Below, piece by piece: positions 7,455-14,336 of a stretch of 17,110 bases of DNA (position 1 is its first letter; each line of letters begins with the position of its first letter). The translations under genes were made by a program, and so were the position numbers. Origin of the DNA: DATESG01 sp964480275. GTDB taxonomy: Bacteria > Bacillota_I > Bacilli_A > RFN20 > CAG-826. The stretch covers positions 1-17,110 of the forward strand of contig CAYZOC010000023.1 of assembly GCA_964480275.1 (NCBI GenBank), read 5' to 3'. The notes beneath the pieces were generated by a model. The model searched no databases. It was given only the letters and a program-made list of their open reading frames with translations, and was not told where the DNA came from.

Positions 7455-8577
7455 AAATGACAAAATCATCCGTTGTCCAGGTTGTGGTGCGATTTTACAA
7501 ACCGATGCGCCTGGTGAAGAAGGTTATATTCCACCTCACATTCTTAAAGAAAATAAACCAGGAACTGTCATTTGTAAACGTTGTTTTAGAATTCAACACT
7601 ATAATGATGATCCCGCTAAAGAGCCAGTAATTAGTCAAGAATTTTTTCAAATAATTAATGATGCCAAGAAAACAAAAGCCTTAGTGGTATATGTAATTGA
7701 TGTATTTAATTTTGAAGCAAGTTTCAATCGTGAAATCAATGAAGCTCTTACAGGATTAGATGTAATTCTCGTTGCCAATAAACTTGACTTACTACCAAAA
7801 TCGACCAAACAAGACAAAATTAAAGACTTTGTGCTTGAAAGAGCGAAAGCTGCCAATCTTCGTGTCAGCAAAGTAATTACAGTTAGCTCAACCAAGAATA
7901 TCAATACTGATGAACTTTTAAATGAGATATTAGAAGCATATAATCAAAGAAATGTATTCTTCATTGGCGCCGTCAGCAGTGGCAAATCTAGTCTTATTAA
8001 AGCATTACTTAAAAACTACCGCAATGAAACGACTAAGTTGATAACAACTAGTGTTTATCCAAATACCACACTCAAAGTTATCGAGATTCCTCTGGATGAA
8101 AATACTGTGATTTATGATACTCCTGGGCTTTCTATTAGCAATAGCTTCCTAGGAATCGCTGAACGTGACGTTATTCGCGATATTGTCCCGCGCGAAGAGG
8201 TTAAACCTACAACCTTTCAGCTAAGAGCAGGACAAAGTATTATCATTGGCGGAGTCGCGCGGTTTGACTTTATCAAAGGGCCAAGAACGGGATTCACCTT
8301 CTATATGGCGCCCAATGTCAAACTTTTAAGAACTGATTTGAGCCGCGCTAATGCAACATTTAATAGCCTAGTTAAATCAAAGAAGATCAAGCCAACAACA
8401 AAACTAGTCCTCGATGTTACTGACTTAGAAATAACGGAGTTGACCGTCGACTTCCTTGATAAGGTCGATGTCGCCTGGAGTGGACTCGGATTTGTCGCCT
8501 TTACGGGCAATCGTCAAGTATTAAAGGTTTATAGCCCTCGCGGCGTAGTTGTTACTCATAACAAGAGTAAAGTATAA
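7447..8577 (+). CDS. yqeH: ribosome biogenesis GTPase YqeH (circularly permuted)
   Basis: This GTPase is needed for 30S subunit assembly in Bacillus. It has an N-terminal zinc finger (C10/C13 in RCPGCG and C43/C46 in CKRC) followed by GTPase motifs in permuted order: NKLD (G4, 111-114), SST (G5, 147-149), GAVSSGKS (G1, 174-181), then DTPG (G3, 224-227). That order is diagnostic of the YqeH/YjeQ/YlqF permuted class, and the zinc finger with G4 first gives YqeH. The 376-residue length is standard, and the C-terminal domain after about 250 is the RNA/ribosome-binding part. The start is supported by TGGAGG (7434-7439), inside yqeG. Many Firmicutes have aroE between yqeH and yhbY; it is absent here. 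Confidence 0.96.
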   Translation: MSENDKIIRCPGCGAILQTDAPGEEGYIPPHILKENKPGTVICKRCFRIQHYNDDPAKEPVISQEFFQIINDAKKTKALVVYVIDVFNFEASFNREINEALTGLDVILVANKLDLLPKSTKQDKIKDFVLERAKAANLRVSKVITVSSTKNINTDELLNEILEAYNQRNVFFIGAVSSGKSSLIKALLKNYRNETTKLITTSVYPNTTLKVIEIPLDENTVIYDTPGLSISNSFLGIAERDVIRDIVPREEVKPTTFQLRAGQSIIIGGVARFDFIKGPRTGFTFYMAPNVKLLRTDLSRANATFNSLVKSKKIKPTTKLVLDVTDLEITELTVDFLDKVDVAWSGLGFVAFTGNRQVLKVYSPRGVVVTHNKSKV

Positions 8578-8593
8578 AAGAAAAGAGAACATT

Positions 8594-8887
8594 ATGTTAA
8601 CACCAAATCAAATCCGCTACTTAAAATCGGAATCTCACCATATTGATGCCCTTTACCAGATTGGTAAGAACAAGTTAGGGCCAACGCAAATTGAACTATT
8701 AGTTAATGGGCTAAAGGCGCGTGAACTTATAAAAGTTAAAGTCCTTAAATCAATCGAATTAGATCTAGCCGAATTTGCTAACGAACTAGTGACGACACTC
8801 GATGCTTATTTAATTGACGTTAAAGGTCATGTTATTACGCTTTTTCGCGCAAAATCTAAAGAAAGTCGTTTTAAACTACCACGATGA
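8594..8887 (+). CDS. yhbY: YhbY family RNA-binding protein (CRS1-YhbY domain)
   Basis: This 97-residue KH-like RNA-binding protein associates with the pre-50S subunit. It starts MLTPNQIRYLKSESHHID, the usual opening of the family (LTxxQxRYLRxxAHH), and continues with QIGKNKLGPTQIELLVNGLKARELIKVKVL, which contains the conserved GK-G and ARELIKV segments. I chose the ATG at 8594 because it gives the family's usual N-terminus; an upstream in-frame ATG at 8549 lies inside yqeH. The ribosome site is weak (AAAGAGAA). Its TGA stop overlaps the nadD start as ATGA, implying translational coupling. Confidence 0.93.
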   Translation: MLTPNQIRYLKSESHHIDALYQIGKNKLGPTQIELLVNGLKARELIKVKVLKSIELDLAEFANELVTTLDAYLIDVKGHVITLFRAKSKESRFKLPR

Positions 8888-9966
8888 AGAGAATCCTCTT
8901 AGGTGGAAGCTTTGACCCAATTCATGATGGTCATTTTGTCATGGCTAAGGTCGCAAGAGAACAGCTAGGAGCAGATATTGTTGAATTTGTCCTTGCCCCC
9001 CGCTCACGGTGGAAAGAAGGGGCTATCGATGTCGATGATCGCCTTATGATGCTAAAGACTTACTTAAAAGGAGTAAGCTGGGCTCATATTTGCCTCTATG
9101 AAGTTGAACAAAACGCCGATATTAATTATACAATCGAAACAATTAAACATTTTAAGAAGAAGTTCCCCAGTGATGAACTCTTTTTGCTTATTGGTGCCGA
9201 TCAACTTGATAAGTTTGATCACTGGTATAAGGCCAGAAGTATTTCGCAATTAGCAAAAATTATTTGTTATCGCCGCCCTGGATATAGTCTAAGTGAAAAA
9301 AATCTCAAAGAATTCAATGTCGCAGTGATTGAGGGTGAAGAAAGTAATATCTCAAGCAGTGCAATTCGTGGACTCTTTAATCTTGATACAAGTGATGAAG
9401 TTATTGACTATATCGTGGAAAAACGTCTATATTTTATGCATAAAATCGCAAACTTTCTTAGTGAGAGACGGATTAATCACTCGATTGAAGTTGCAAAAAT
9501 GGCTCGAAGAATTGCAATAAGCAATAATCTTGATAAGAAGAAGTCCTTCTTAGCTGGTTTACTCCATGATATTGCAAAAGAAATGCCTGAAGATAACCGT
9601 GAATTCATTATGGGAACGCAATACCCTGAATATCATCATCTATATAAATGGCTTCATCATCAATTTGTTGGAGAGTTTATTGCCCGGACAAGCTTTAATG
9701 TTGCCCAAGAAGATGTTTTAAACGCGATAAAATGGCATGCAACGGGAAAAGATAATATGTCATGGCTTGGTGAAGTGATCTATAGTGCCGATAAAATTGA
9801 ACCAACACGTGGTTACGATAGTGAAGATATGATCAGAGCGTGTTTAAAAGACTATCATCTTGGGTTTGTTAAAGTCCTTTGTGAGAACAAGAAGTTTTTG
9901 GAATCAAAAAACTTCGACACGACAAATGAATTAACTAAAGCTTGTTATGATTTCTATTTAAAGTGA
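8884..9966 (+). CDS. nadD: bifunctional NadD-YqeK: nicotinate-nucleotide adenylyltransferase fused to HD-domain Ap4A hydrolase
   Basis: Residues 1 to about 185 are NadD, which adenylates nicotinate mononucleotide for NAD synthesis: GGSFDPIHDGH with H14 and H17, and NISSSAIR at 156-162. Residues about 187-360 are a YqeK-type HD hydrolase, which in Firmicutes cleaves diadenosine tetraphosphate symmetrically: H199, LLHDIAKE with H228/D229, WHATG with H285, and YSADKIEPTRGYD with D303. In Bacillus these are two adjacent genes; the fusion is known in mycoplasmas. Both halves keep their catalytic residues, so both are probably active. The start overlaps the yhbY stop (ATGA). A terminator follows directly, and the rsfS gene that usually comes next is not here. 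Confidence 0.94.
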   Translation: MKRILLGGSFDPIHDGHFVMAKVAREQLGADIVEFVLAPRSRWKEGAIDVDDRLMMLKTYLKGVSWAHICLYEVEQNADINYTIETIKHFKKKFPSDELFLLIGADQLDKFDHWYKARSISQLAKIICYRRPGYSLSEKNLKEFNVAVIEGEESNISSSAIRGLFNLDTSDEVIDYIVEKRLYFMHKIANFLSERRINHSIEVAKMARRIAISNNLDKKKSFLAGLLHDIAKEMPEDNREFIMGTQYPEYHHLYKWLHHQFVGEFIARTSFNVAQEDVLNAIKWHATGKDNMSWLGEVIYSADKIEPTRGYDSEDMIRACLKDYHLGFVKVLCENKKFLESKNFDTTNELTKACYDFYLK

Positions 9967-9988
9967 TATTCATCTTGCAATTATAGGG

Positions 9989-10014
9989 AAAGACCATTAT
10001 AGATGGTCTTTTTT
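9989..10014 (+). terminator. intrinsic terminator of the yqeG operon
   Basis: AAAGACCAT (9989-9997) pairs perfectly with ATGGTCTTT (10003-10011) around a 5-nt loop, followed by T's to 10014. It lies about 20 nt after the nadD-yqeK stop. Confidence 0.9.
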
Positions 10015-10064
10015 AAGAACAAGGATAATAAATGATATTTTATGTATTTGTTGACATTTGACTG

Positions 10065-10092
10065 ACTTACAATAATCAATATTATGTAAACT
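10065..10092. other. dif: dif site: Xer chromosome dimer resolution site
   Basis: The 28-bp block splits into a left arm ACTTACAATAA (10065-10075), a 6-bp centre TCAATA (10076-10081) and a right arm TTATGTAAACT (10082-10092). Against the Bacillus subtilis dif sequence as I recall it, 23 of 28 positions match, and the right (XerD-binding) arm and the outer ACTT match fully. The arms are imperfect inverted repeats, as required for XerC/XerD binding. It lies in a 275-bp gene-free gap (9967-10241), at the point where gene direction switches from rightward to leftward. xerD itself is 2.1 kb away. Apart from the upstream terminator, a second arm-like copy and short repeats, I see nothing else in this gap. 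Confidence 0.85.
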
Positions 10093-10216
10093 ATTTACAA
10101 TAATTTACTGATTGCAAGCGATAATAATTTTAAGTCATATAAAGAGTGAGCAATTATTAAATAGCTATTGTTAATAAGTTTTCCACAAAATCAACATGTT
10201 GCTTCTACTAACTAAC

Positions 10217-10238
10217 TACTAAATGCTTACTAGATGCT
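10217..10238. repeat. 11-bp tandem repeat downstream of the pemK-like gene
   Basis: TACTAAATGCT (10217-10227) is followed directly by TACTAGATGCT (10228-10238), two units with one mismatch. It starts a few bases beyond the stop codon of the minus-strand pemK-like gene. No function is evident. Confidence 0.5.
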
Positions 10239-10241
10239 CTT

Positions 10242-10826
10242 CTATATTCTTCTAATATTATTGAATACTTCGACAATTGATTTTGCAATCAGTTTCATTT
10301 GATTGTTGGTCAAGATACTGACAGGACCTGGTTTTTTACCAAAATCCTGACTGTTGTAATCTTTATTCATCACTGGCCGAATATAAATACGCGCCTTATC
10401 GATTGTTCTAATTTGACTAATTTTAGCAAAACTATCTTCAACCGTCACGATATTTGGTAAGCGCCCAATATTAATGAGCGCTGCTTCTCCACCTTCACTT
10501 GTTTTAGTGGTCAGTGGGCAAACAAGTGCATTTTGGCTTTGGGGGCTTGAGTCGTGTAGTATGACGGCATAATGTCTTTCATTTAATTCGCTGCCGACAT
10601 TACGGCCAAAGTCAACCTCATAGACTTCACCACGCATTAGACTGTATTGCAGTTTAGAATGAAACAAAAACGTTGTATAACCTAAATGACGTTTAAACCA
10701 ATCACTTAGCGCTTCGATGTTTCTAATTCTAGCTCTTTCATGAGCACTTAAAAGACTGTCCCTTTCTACTGATGTGTTAATTCTTAAAAATCTATTTTCT
10801 TCTTCGTAATTGTGATTATCGTTCAT
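10242..10826 (-). CDS. PemK/MazF-family protein with N-terminal extension, no adjacent antitoxin
   Basis: The C-terminal part (about 64-194) is a PemK/MazF fold, typically a ribosome-independent mRNA endoribonuclease. Supporting features are MRGEVYEVDFGRNVGSE (64-80), ERHYAVILHD with R84, ALVCPLTTK with T106/T107, and SQIRTIDKARI (137-147). R84 and a Thr of LTT fall where MazF has its catalytic Arg and Thr. The first 60 or so residues are an extra charged helical region (ERDSLLSAHERARIRNIEALSDWFKRHLGY), and the protein is 194 residues against 110-120 for classical MazF. No small antitoxin gene lies on either side: the flanks (10827-10970 and 9967-10241) contain no convincing ORF. The start is supported by AAAGGAG 7 nt upstream. 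Toxicity is not shown by the sequence; such solitary long PemK proteins occur in other Firmicutes. Confidence 0.85.
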   Translation of the reverse strand: MNDNHNYEEENRFLRINTSVERDSLLSAHERARIRNIEALSDWFKRHLGYTTFLFHSKLQYSLMRGEVYEVDFGRNVGSELNERHYAVILHDSSPQSQNALVCPLTTKTSEGGEAALINIGRLPNIVTVEDSFAKISQIRTIDKARIYIRPVMNKDYNSQDFGKKPGPVSILTNNQMKLIAKSIVEVFNNIRRI

Positions 10827-10878
10827 GATAATTCTCCTTTGCTATTTATTGATCACAATTATCCTTGTTCTCTATTAA

Positions 10879-10919
10879 TAAATAGGTGAGAATTCTAATA
10901 AATTGACCTATTTACACAA
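10879..10919 (-). promoter_or_regulatory. candidate pemK-like gene promoter flanked by an operator-like inverted repeat
   Basis: On the minus strand TTGTGT (10914-10919) and TAGAAT (10892-10897), 16 bp apart, are a plausible -35/-10. A perfect 9-bp inverted repeat, TAAATAGGT (10879-10887) and ACCTATTTA (10906-10914), brackets the -10, with arms repeating at 27-bp spacing. This layout suits a repressor bound to both arms. The 5' untranslated leader would be about 58 nt. Confidence 0.45.
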
Positions 10920-10947
10920 AAAAAAGAAAGTTTTTTATCTTTCTTTT
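10918..10947 (-). terminator. intrinsic terminator of deoB
   Basis: On the minus strand AAAAGAAAG (plus 10939-10947) pairs with CTTTCTTTT (plus 10922-10930) around an 8-nt loop, and the T-run continues to 10918. It lies 24 nt after the deoB stop. It overlaps the -35 of the candidate pemK promoter. Confidence 0.8.
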
Positions 10948-10970
10948 AATTGTTCGATTTTATGGGACAA

Positions 10971-12173
10971 TCAGTCTTCTAAAAGTTCAACTATTGGGCT
11001 GCCTATGAGCGTTGATGATTTCTTTAGACCAAAATTTTCTAGAATAGTTGCACCCATATCGGCAAAGGTGAGATGGTCTTTAAGTCTTTTACCATTTTTA
11101 AATGATTTTGAAATTGCAAGTAAAGGAACCATTTCTCTTGTATGGTCGGTCCCATGCCAAGTTGGATCATTACCATGGTCGGCAGTGACTAACACGAGAT
11201 CATCTTCATTAATAACATCATATAACTCGCCTAAACGTTTATCAAATTCCTCGAGTGCGTTTGCATAGCCAATCGGATCACGACGATGCCCGTATTCACT
11301 ATCAAATTCAACTAAATTTGTAAAAACAAAACCAGTAAGATCGCTACGTTTTGCTTCACTGATGGTTTTATCCATGCCATCTTCATTTGATTTAGTTTTT
11401 TGTGTCTTCGTCACACCATATTGGTTGAAAATATCGCCGATTTTTCCCACACAGCTAACTTCAAAGCCATTGTCATCAAGAATATTCATCACTGTTGGTT
11501 GCGATGGGCTTAAGGCTAGATCATGACGGTTAGCGGTTCGTTTAAAGTTTTCGCGACTGGTGCCAATAAAGGGGCGAGCAATGACACGACCAACTAAATA
11601 CTCGGGACGCATACAAATTTCACGAGCAATATCGCAACAGCGATAAATTTCTTCTAGTCCAGTCACTTCTTCATGGGCGGCAATTTGTAGAACACTATCA
11701 GCGGAGGTGTAAACAATTAATTTGTTGTCCCGCATCGCTTCTTCGCCAAGTTCTTCGATAATTTCGGTTCCGCTTGCCGCAACATTACCAATGATTTTAT
11801 GGCCTGTTTTTTCTTCTAATTCATCGATTAAAACTTGTGGAAACCCTGTGTCAGTAAAAGTTTTGAATGGTTTGGTGGTATGAATGCCCATCATCTCCCA
11901 GTGACCAGTCATTGTATCCTTGCCATTGCTTGCTTCATGAACGCGTAATGAGTAGGACTCTGGATGATTTTCTAAAGCCTTGACACCAAGAATGTCTGCA
12001 AGTTCACCTAAGCCAAATCTTTCCATATAGGGAACATTAAGGCCACCATTTTTTTCGGCTGTATGGACAATAGTTGAGGCTCCATGATCACCAAACTTTT
12101 CAGCATCCGGCATATAACCTATGCCCGCGCTATCTAAAACAATTAAAAATACACGATTAAATTTTCTTTTCAT
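10971..12173 (-). CDS. deoB: phosphopentomutase DeoB
   Basis: DeoB interconverts (deoxy)ribose-1-phosphate and -5-phosphate in the nucleoside salvage pathway. It belongs to the alkaline phosphatase superfamily and needs two metal ions. Visible features are VLDSAGIG with D14, the active-site segment KDTMTGHWEMMG (85-96) holding the phosphorylated Thr, NVAASGTEIIEELG, the metal ligands in DSEYGHRRDP, and TADHGNDPTWHGTDHTRE near the C-terminus. The 400-residue length is standard. AGAAGG lies about 9 nt before the ATG. It is the last gene after xerD, the same order as ripX(xerD)-drm(deoB) in Bacillus, but no punA/pupG follows. It has its own promoter and palindrome. Confidence 0.96.
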   Translation of the reverse strand: MKRKFNRVFLIVLDSAGIGYMPDAEKFGDHGASTIVHTAEKNGGLNVPYMERFGLGELADILGVKALENHPESYSLRVHEASNGKDTMTGHWEMMGIHTTKPFKTFTDTGFPQVLIDELEEKTGHKIIGNVAASGTEIIEELGEEAMRDNKLIVYTSADSVLQIAAHEEVTGLEEIYRCCDIAREICMRPEYLVGRVIARPFIGTSRENFKRTANRHDLALSPSQPTVMNILDDNGFEVSCVGKIGDIFNQYGVTKTQKTKSNEDGMDKTISEAKRSDLTGFVFTNLVEFDSEYGHRRDPIGYANALEEFDKRLGELYDVINEDDLVLVTADHGNDPTWHGTDHTREMVPLLAISKSFKNGKRLKDHLTFADMGATILENFGLKKSSTLIGSPIVELLED

Positions 12174-12195
12174 AATATCTTCCTTCTAAATTATT

Positions 12196-12235
12196 TAATA
12201 CTAAATAGTATTATATCTTATTTCTTTTTTGTCAA
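12196..12235 (-). promoter_or_regulatory. deoB promoter with overlapping palindrome
   Basis: On the minus strand TATAAT (12210-12215) is a consensus -10. Upstream, TTGTTG at 17 bp or TTGACA (12230-12235) at 14 bp may act as -35; both lie in the last codons of xerD. A perfect palindrome, TAATACT-AAAT-AGTATTA (12196-12213), overlaps the -10 and the start site, a classic repressor position. deoB regulation by a nucleoside-responsive repressor would make sense, but the regulator is not in the window. Confidence 0.55.
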
Positions 12236-13096
12236 CAAATCGTAAGCGCTTAGAATGCGATTTGTGCCAACATGTAGGTAAATTTGTGTGGTTGCAATAT
12301 TAGCATGTCCAAGCATTTCTTGCACAGCACGAAGCTCACAGCCATATTCGACAAGGTGTGTGGCAAATGAATGACGCAGTGTATGTGGTGATAAATCTGT
12401 AGTTACACCCGCTTTTTCACCATATTGTTTGATTTTACGATGAAAGTACTGACGCGTAATACTCTTACCTTGACGATTTAGAAAAACAATTTTAGTTTTA
12501 GCGCCGATATTTTTATAACGGACTTCTTCGTAATATTTATTGAGATATTCAAGCGCAAAGTCACTGATTGGCACGACTCTTTCTTTACTTCCTTTACCAA
12601 GAACTTTAATCGTGTTGCGATTATGATTAATTTGATCACGTGTCAAATTCAATAGTTCACTTACACGTAGTCCAGAGGCATACATGACCTCGAGCATTGC
12701 CTTGTCACGGATTCCTTCACCTTTAGTCGTATCAGGGGCATCAAGTAGTGCTTCGACTTCATCAAGTGTTAATACGGATGGTAAACGTTTGCCCATTTTT
12801 GGTTTAGCCACTACTTTGACATCACACTTACATTCATTTTCTTCTTTAAGAAATAGCAAATAATTGTAGACGGCACTAATGCGGCGAGCAATCGTCGAAC
12901 CGCTCCGCCCATCTTGAGCCTGAATAGCGACAAAATCACTTAATTCAAGTTCGCGATAGTCATTTGTATCATCATGAGGAAAAAGTTGGTTAAAAAGCCT
13001 TATATCATCTAAATAGGCCTTAAGGGTGGCAATACTTAGACCCTTTTCTACAAGTAGGTATGTCTGATAGCGATCAAGAGCTTGTTGTATTTCCAT
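12218..13096 (-). CDS. xerD: site-specific tyrosine recombinase XerD
   Basis: XerD acts with XerC at dif to resolve chromosome dimers, activated by FtsK/SpoIIIE. It has an N-terminal SAM-like DNA-binding domain (about 1-90) and a C-terminal catalytic domain. With the ATG at 13096 (292 residues) the catalytic set is R144 (ASGLRVSELL), K168 (GKGSKERVVP), H238 and R241 (SPHTLRHSFATHL), H264 (LGHANIATTQIY) and the nucleophile Y273. XerD rather than XerC is inferred from the xerD-deoB adjacency. An in-frame GTG at 13111 would add five residues and overlap the dinB stop; neither start has a clear Shine-Dalgarno. It probably belongs to one transcript with dinB upstream. The dif site it should act on is 2.1 kb downstream in this window. 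Confidence 0.93.
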   Translation of the reverse strand: MEIQQALDRYQTYLLVEKGLSIATLKAYLDDIRLFNQLFPHDDTNDYRELELSDFVAIQAQDGRSGSTIARRISAVYNYLLFLKEENECKCDVKVVAKPKMGKRLPSVLTLDEVEALLDAPDTTKGEGIRDKAMLEVMYASGLRVSELLNLTRDQINHNRNTIKVLGKGSKERVVPISDFALEYLNKYYEEVRYKNIGAKTKIVFLNRQGKSITRQYFHRKIKQYGEKAGVTTDLSPHTLRHSFATHLVEYGCELRAVQEMLGHANIATTQIYLHVGTNRILSAYDLLTKKK

Positions 13097-13104
13097 AACT
13101 AATT

Positions 13105-14289
13105 TTAACACTTATCATCATTATCATCGACCTTTATGTCTGAAAGTTTCTTTAATAAGGGTTTTTCAATTAACTTGTTAAAATTCTCAATAATTTGGTC
13201 TGTTTTCGATACCTTTGTATTAGAAGAATCAAAGAGCGATAACTGAGTAATGATCTCACTACTAGCGATTAAATTAGATAGGGTAACCCCCACTAAGCGA
13301 ATTAGTTGTCCATGGTAGTTTTTATCAAATAATCGCATAGCTTCTAAATATATAATGCCTAGATCATTAGTGGGCTTATCAAGTGTAATTGATCGGTTCA
13401 TTGTCGAAAAATCGGAATTTTTCAAAACTAATTGAATCGTCGTGCCTAACATTTTGTCACTTTTAGCTCGTTCTGATACTTCCTGGGATAACATTATAAT
13501 CATTTCGCGGATTTCATCATAGTCATCAGTATCACTCATTAGTGTTCGCGAGTTTCCGATACTTTTAGGATCATCAGCTTCGGTATGAACTTCATCACTT
13601 CCAAAGCCATTAGCCCAATCAACCAAAGTGAAATAAAACTTGCCCAAAAGATTTTTAACTTCTTCTTTTTGGCTGTTTGCAAGATCACCGATTGTTTTTA
13701 TCCCTAATTTTTCAAGGCGGGGATATGTTTTTTTGCCAACCCCATACATTTCCTTAATCGGTAGTAACCATAAGTTCGTGGCCAGTTCGCGGCGACGAAA
13801 TATTGTGATACCCATAGGTTTTTTATAATTACTAGCCATTTTTGCTAAAAATTTCGTCGATCCAATGCCAATTGAACATTTTAGACCCGTCTTTTGTAAG
13901 AGGAGGTTTTGCATATTACTTAAGTATTCTAGCGGATTCTTTATTTCTTTCATTGCATTTGTCATATCAACATAACATTCATCAATACTAGCAACTTCAA
14001 GTATTGAGGAATATTGTCGAATAAAATTAAAAAACTCATGAGAAAGTCGACTATAAAGCCGAAAATCAGGAGGAAGGATAATTAGTGAGGGACAAAGCCG
14101 TTGCGCCATATAAGTTGGCATTGCCGAATGAATACCAAAAGATCGTGCCTCATATGAAGCAGTTGAAACGATTCCCCGTCTTCCGGTTCCACCGACCACT
14201 AATGGTTTGTTAGCTAACTCAGGGTTGCGAATAACTTCCGCGCTAGCGAAGAATGCATTAAGGTCAATGTGCATAATAATTTTGCTCAT
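13105..14289 (-). CDS. dinB: DNA polymerase IV (DinB, Y-family)
   Basis: DinB is an error-prone translesion polymerase. The catalytic acidic residues are D9 (IMHIDLNAFFASAE) and D103/E104 (VASIDECYVDMT); the steric-gate aromatic is in NAFF. The thumb helix-hairpin-helix (IKEMYGVGKKTYPRLEKLGIKTIGDLA, 178-204) and little-finger domain follow. QLSLF at 349-353 (13231-13245) is a textbook beta-clamp binding motif, followed by about 40 more residues. The 394-residue length is typical. The start at 14289 agrees with the family, but there is no Shine-Dalgarno; a TATAGT sits 3 nt before the ATG. No LexA-type box was noticed. It lies between xseB and xerD, in a DNA-repair and recombination run. Confidence 0.95.
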   Translation of the reverse strand: MSKIIMHIDLNAFFASAEVIRNPELANKPLVVGGTGRRGIVSTASYEARSFGIHSAMPTYMAQRLCPSLIILPPDFRLYSRLSHEFFNFIRQYSSILEVASIDECYVDMTNAMKEIKNPLEYLSNMQNLLLQKTGLKCSIGIGSTKFLAKMASNYKKPMGITIFRRRELATNLWLLPIKEMYGVGKKTYPRLEKLGIKTIGDLANSQKEEVKNLLGKFYFTLVDWANGFGSDEVHTEADDPKSIGNSRTLMSDTDDYDEIREMIIMLSQEVSERAKSDKMLGTTIQLVLKNSDFSTMNRSITLDKPTNDLGIIYLEAMRLFDKNYHGQLIRLVGVTLSNLIASSEIITQLSLFDSSNTKVSKTDQIIENFNKLIEKPLLKKLSDIKVDDNDDKC

Positions 14290-14336
14290 ACAACTATAAA
14301 ACTACTAAATTAAAACTTACAAATGACTATTAGTGC

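Noticed and set aside
10058..10085. Promoter-like TTGACT, 16 bp, TATTAT reading rightward, which would make an RNA antisense to the pemK-like gene
   Set aside because: The TATTAT falls inside the dif site and is explained by it; no transcript end or small RNA structure was visible downstream.
10179..10187. DnaA-box-like TTTTCCACA near dif
   Set aside because: It is a single copy with one mismatch to the consensus, with no box cluster, no unwinding element and no dnaA/dnaN nearby; an origin is also incompatible with the terminus evidence.
9967..10241. Small antitoxin gene downstream or upstream of the pemK-like gene
   Set aside because: Only peptides of fewer than about 10 residues without ribosome sites were found in this gap, and none in 10827-10970.
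14287..14298. Leaderless dinB transcript from TATAGT just before the ATG
   Set aside because: Only 3 nt separate the hexamer from the ATG, so a normal start site would fall inside the start codon.
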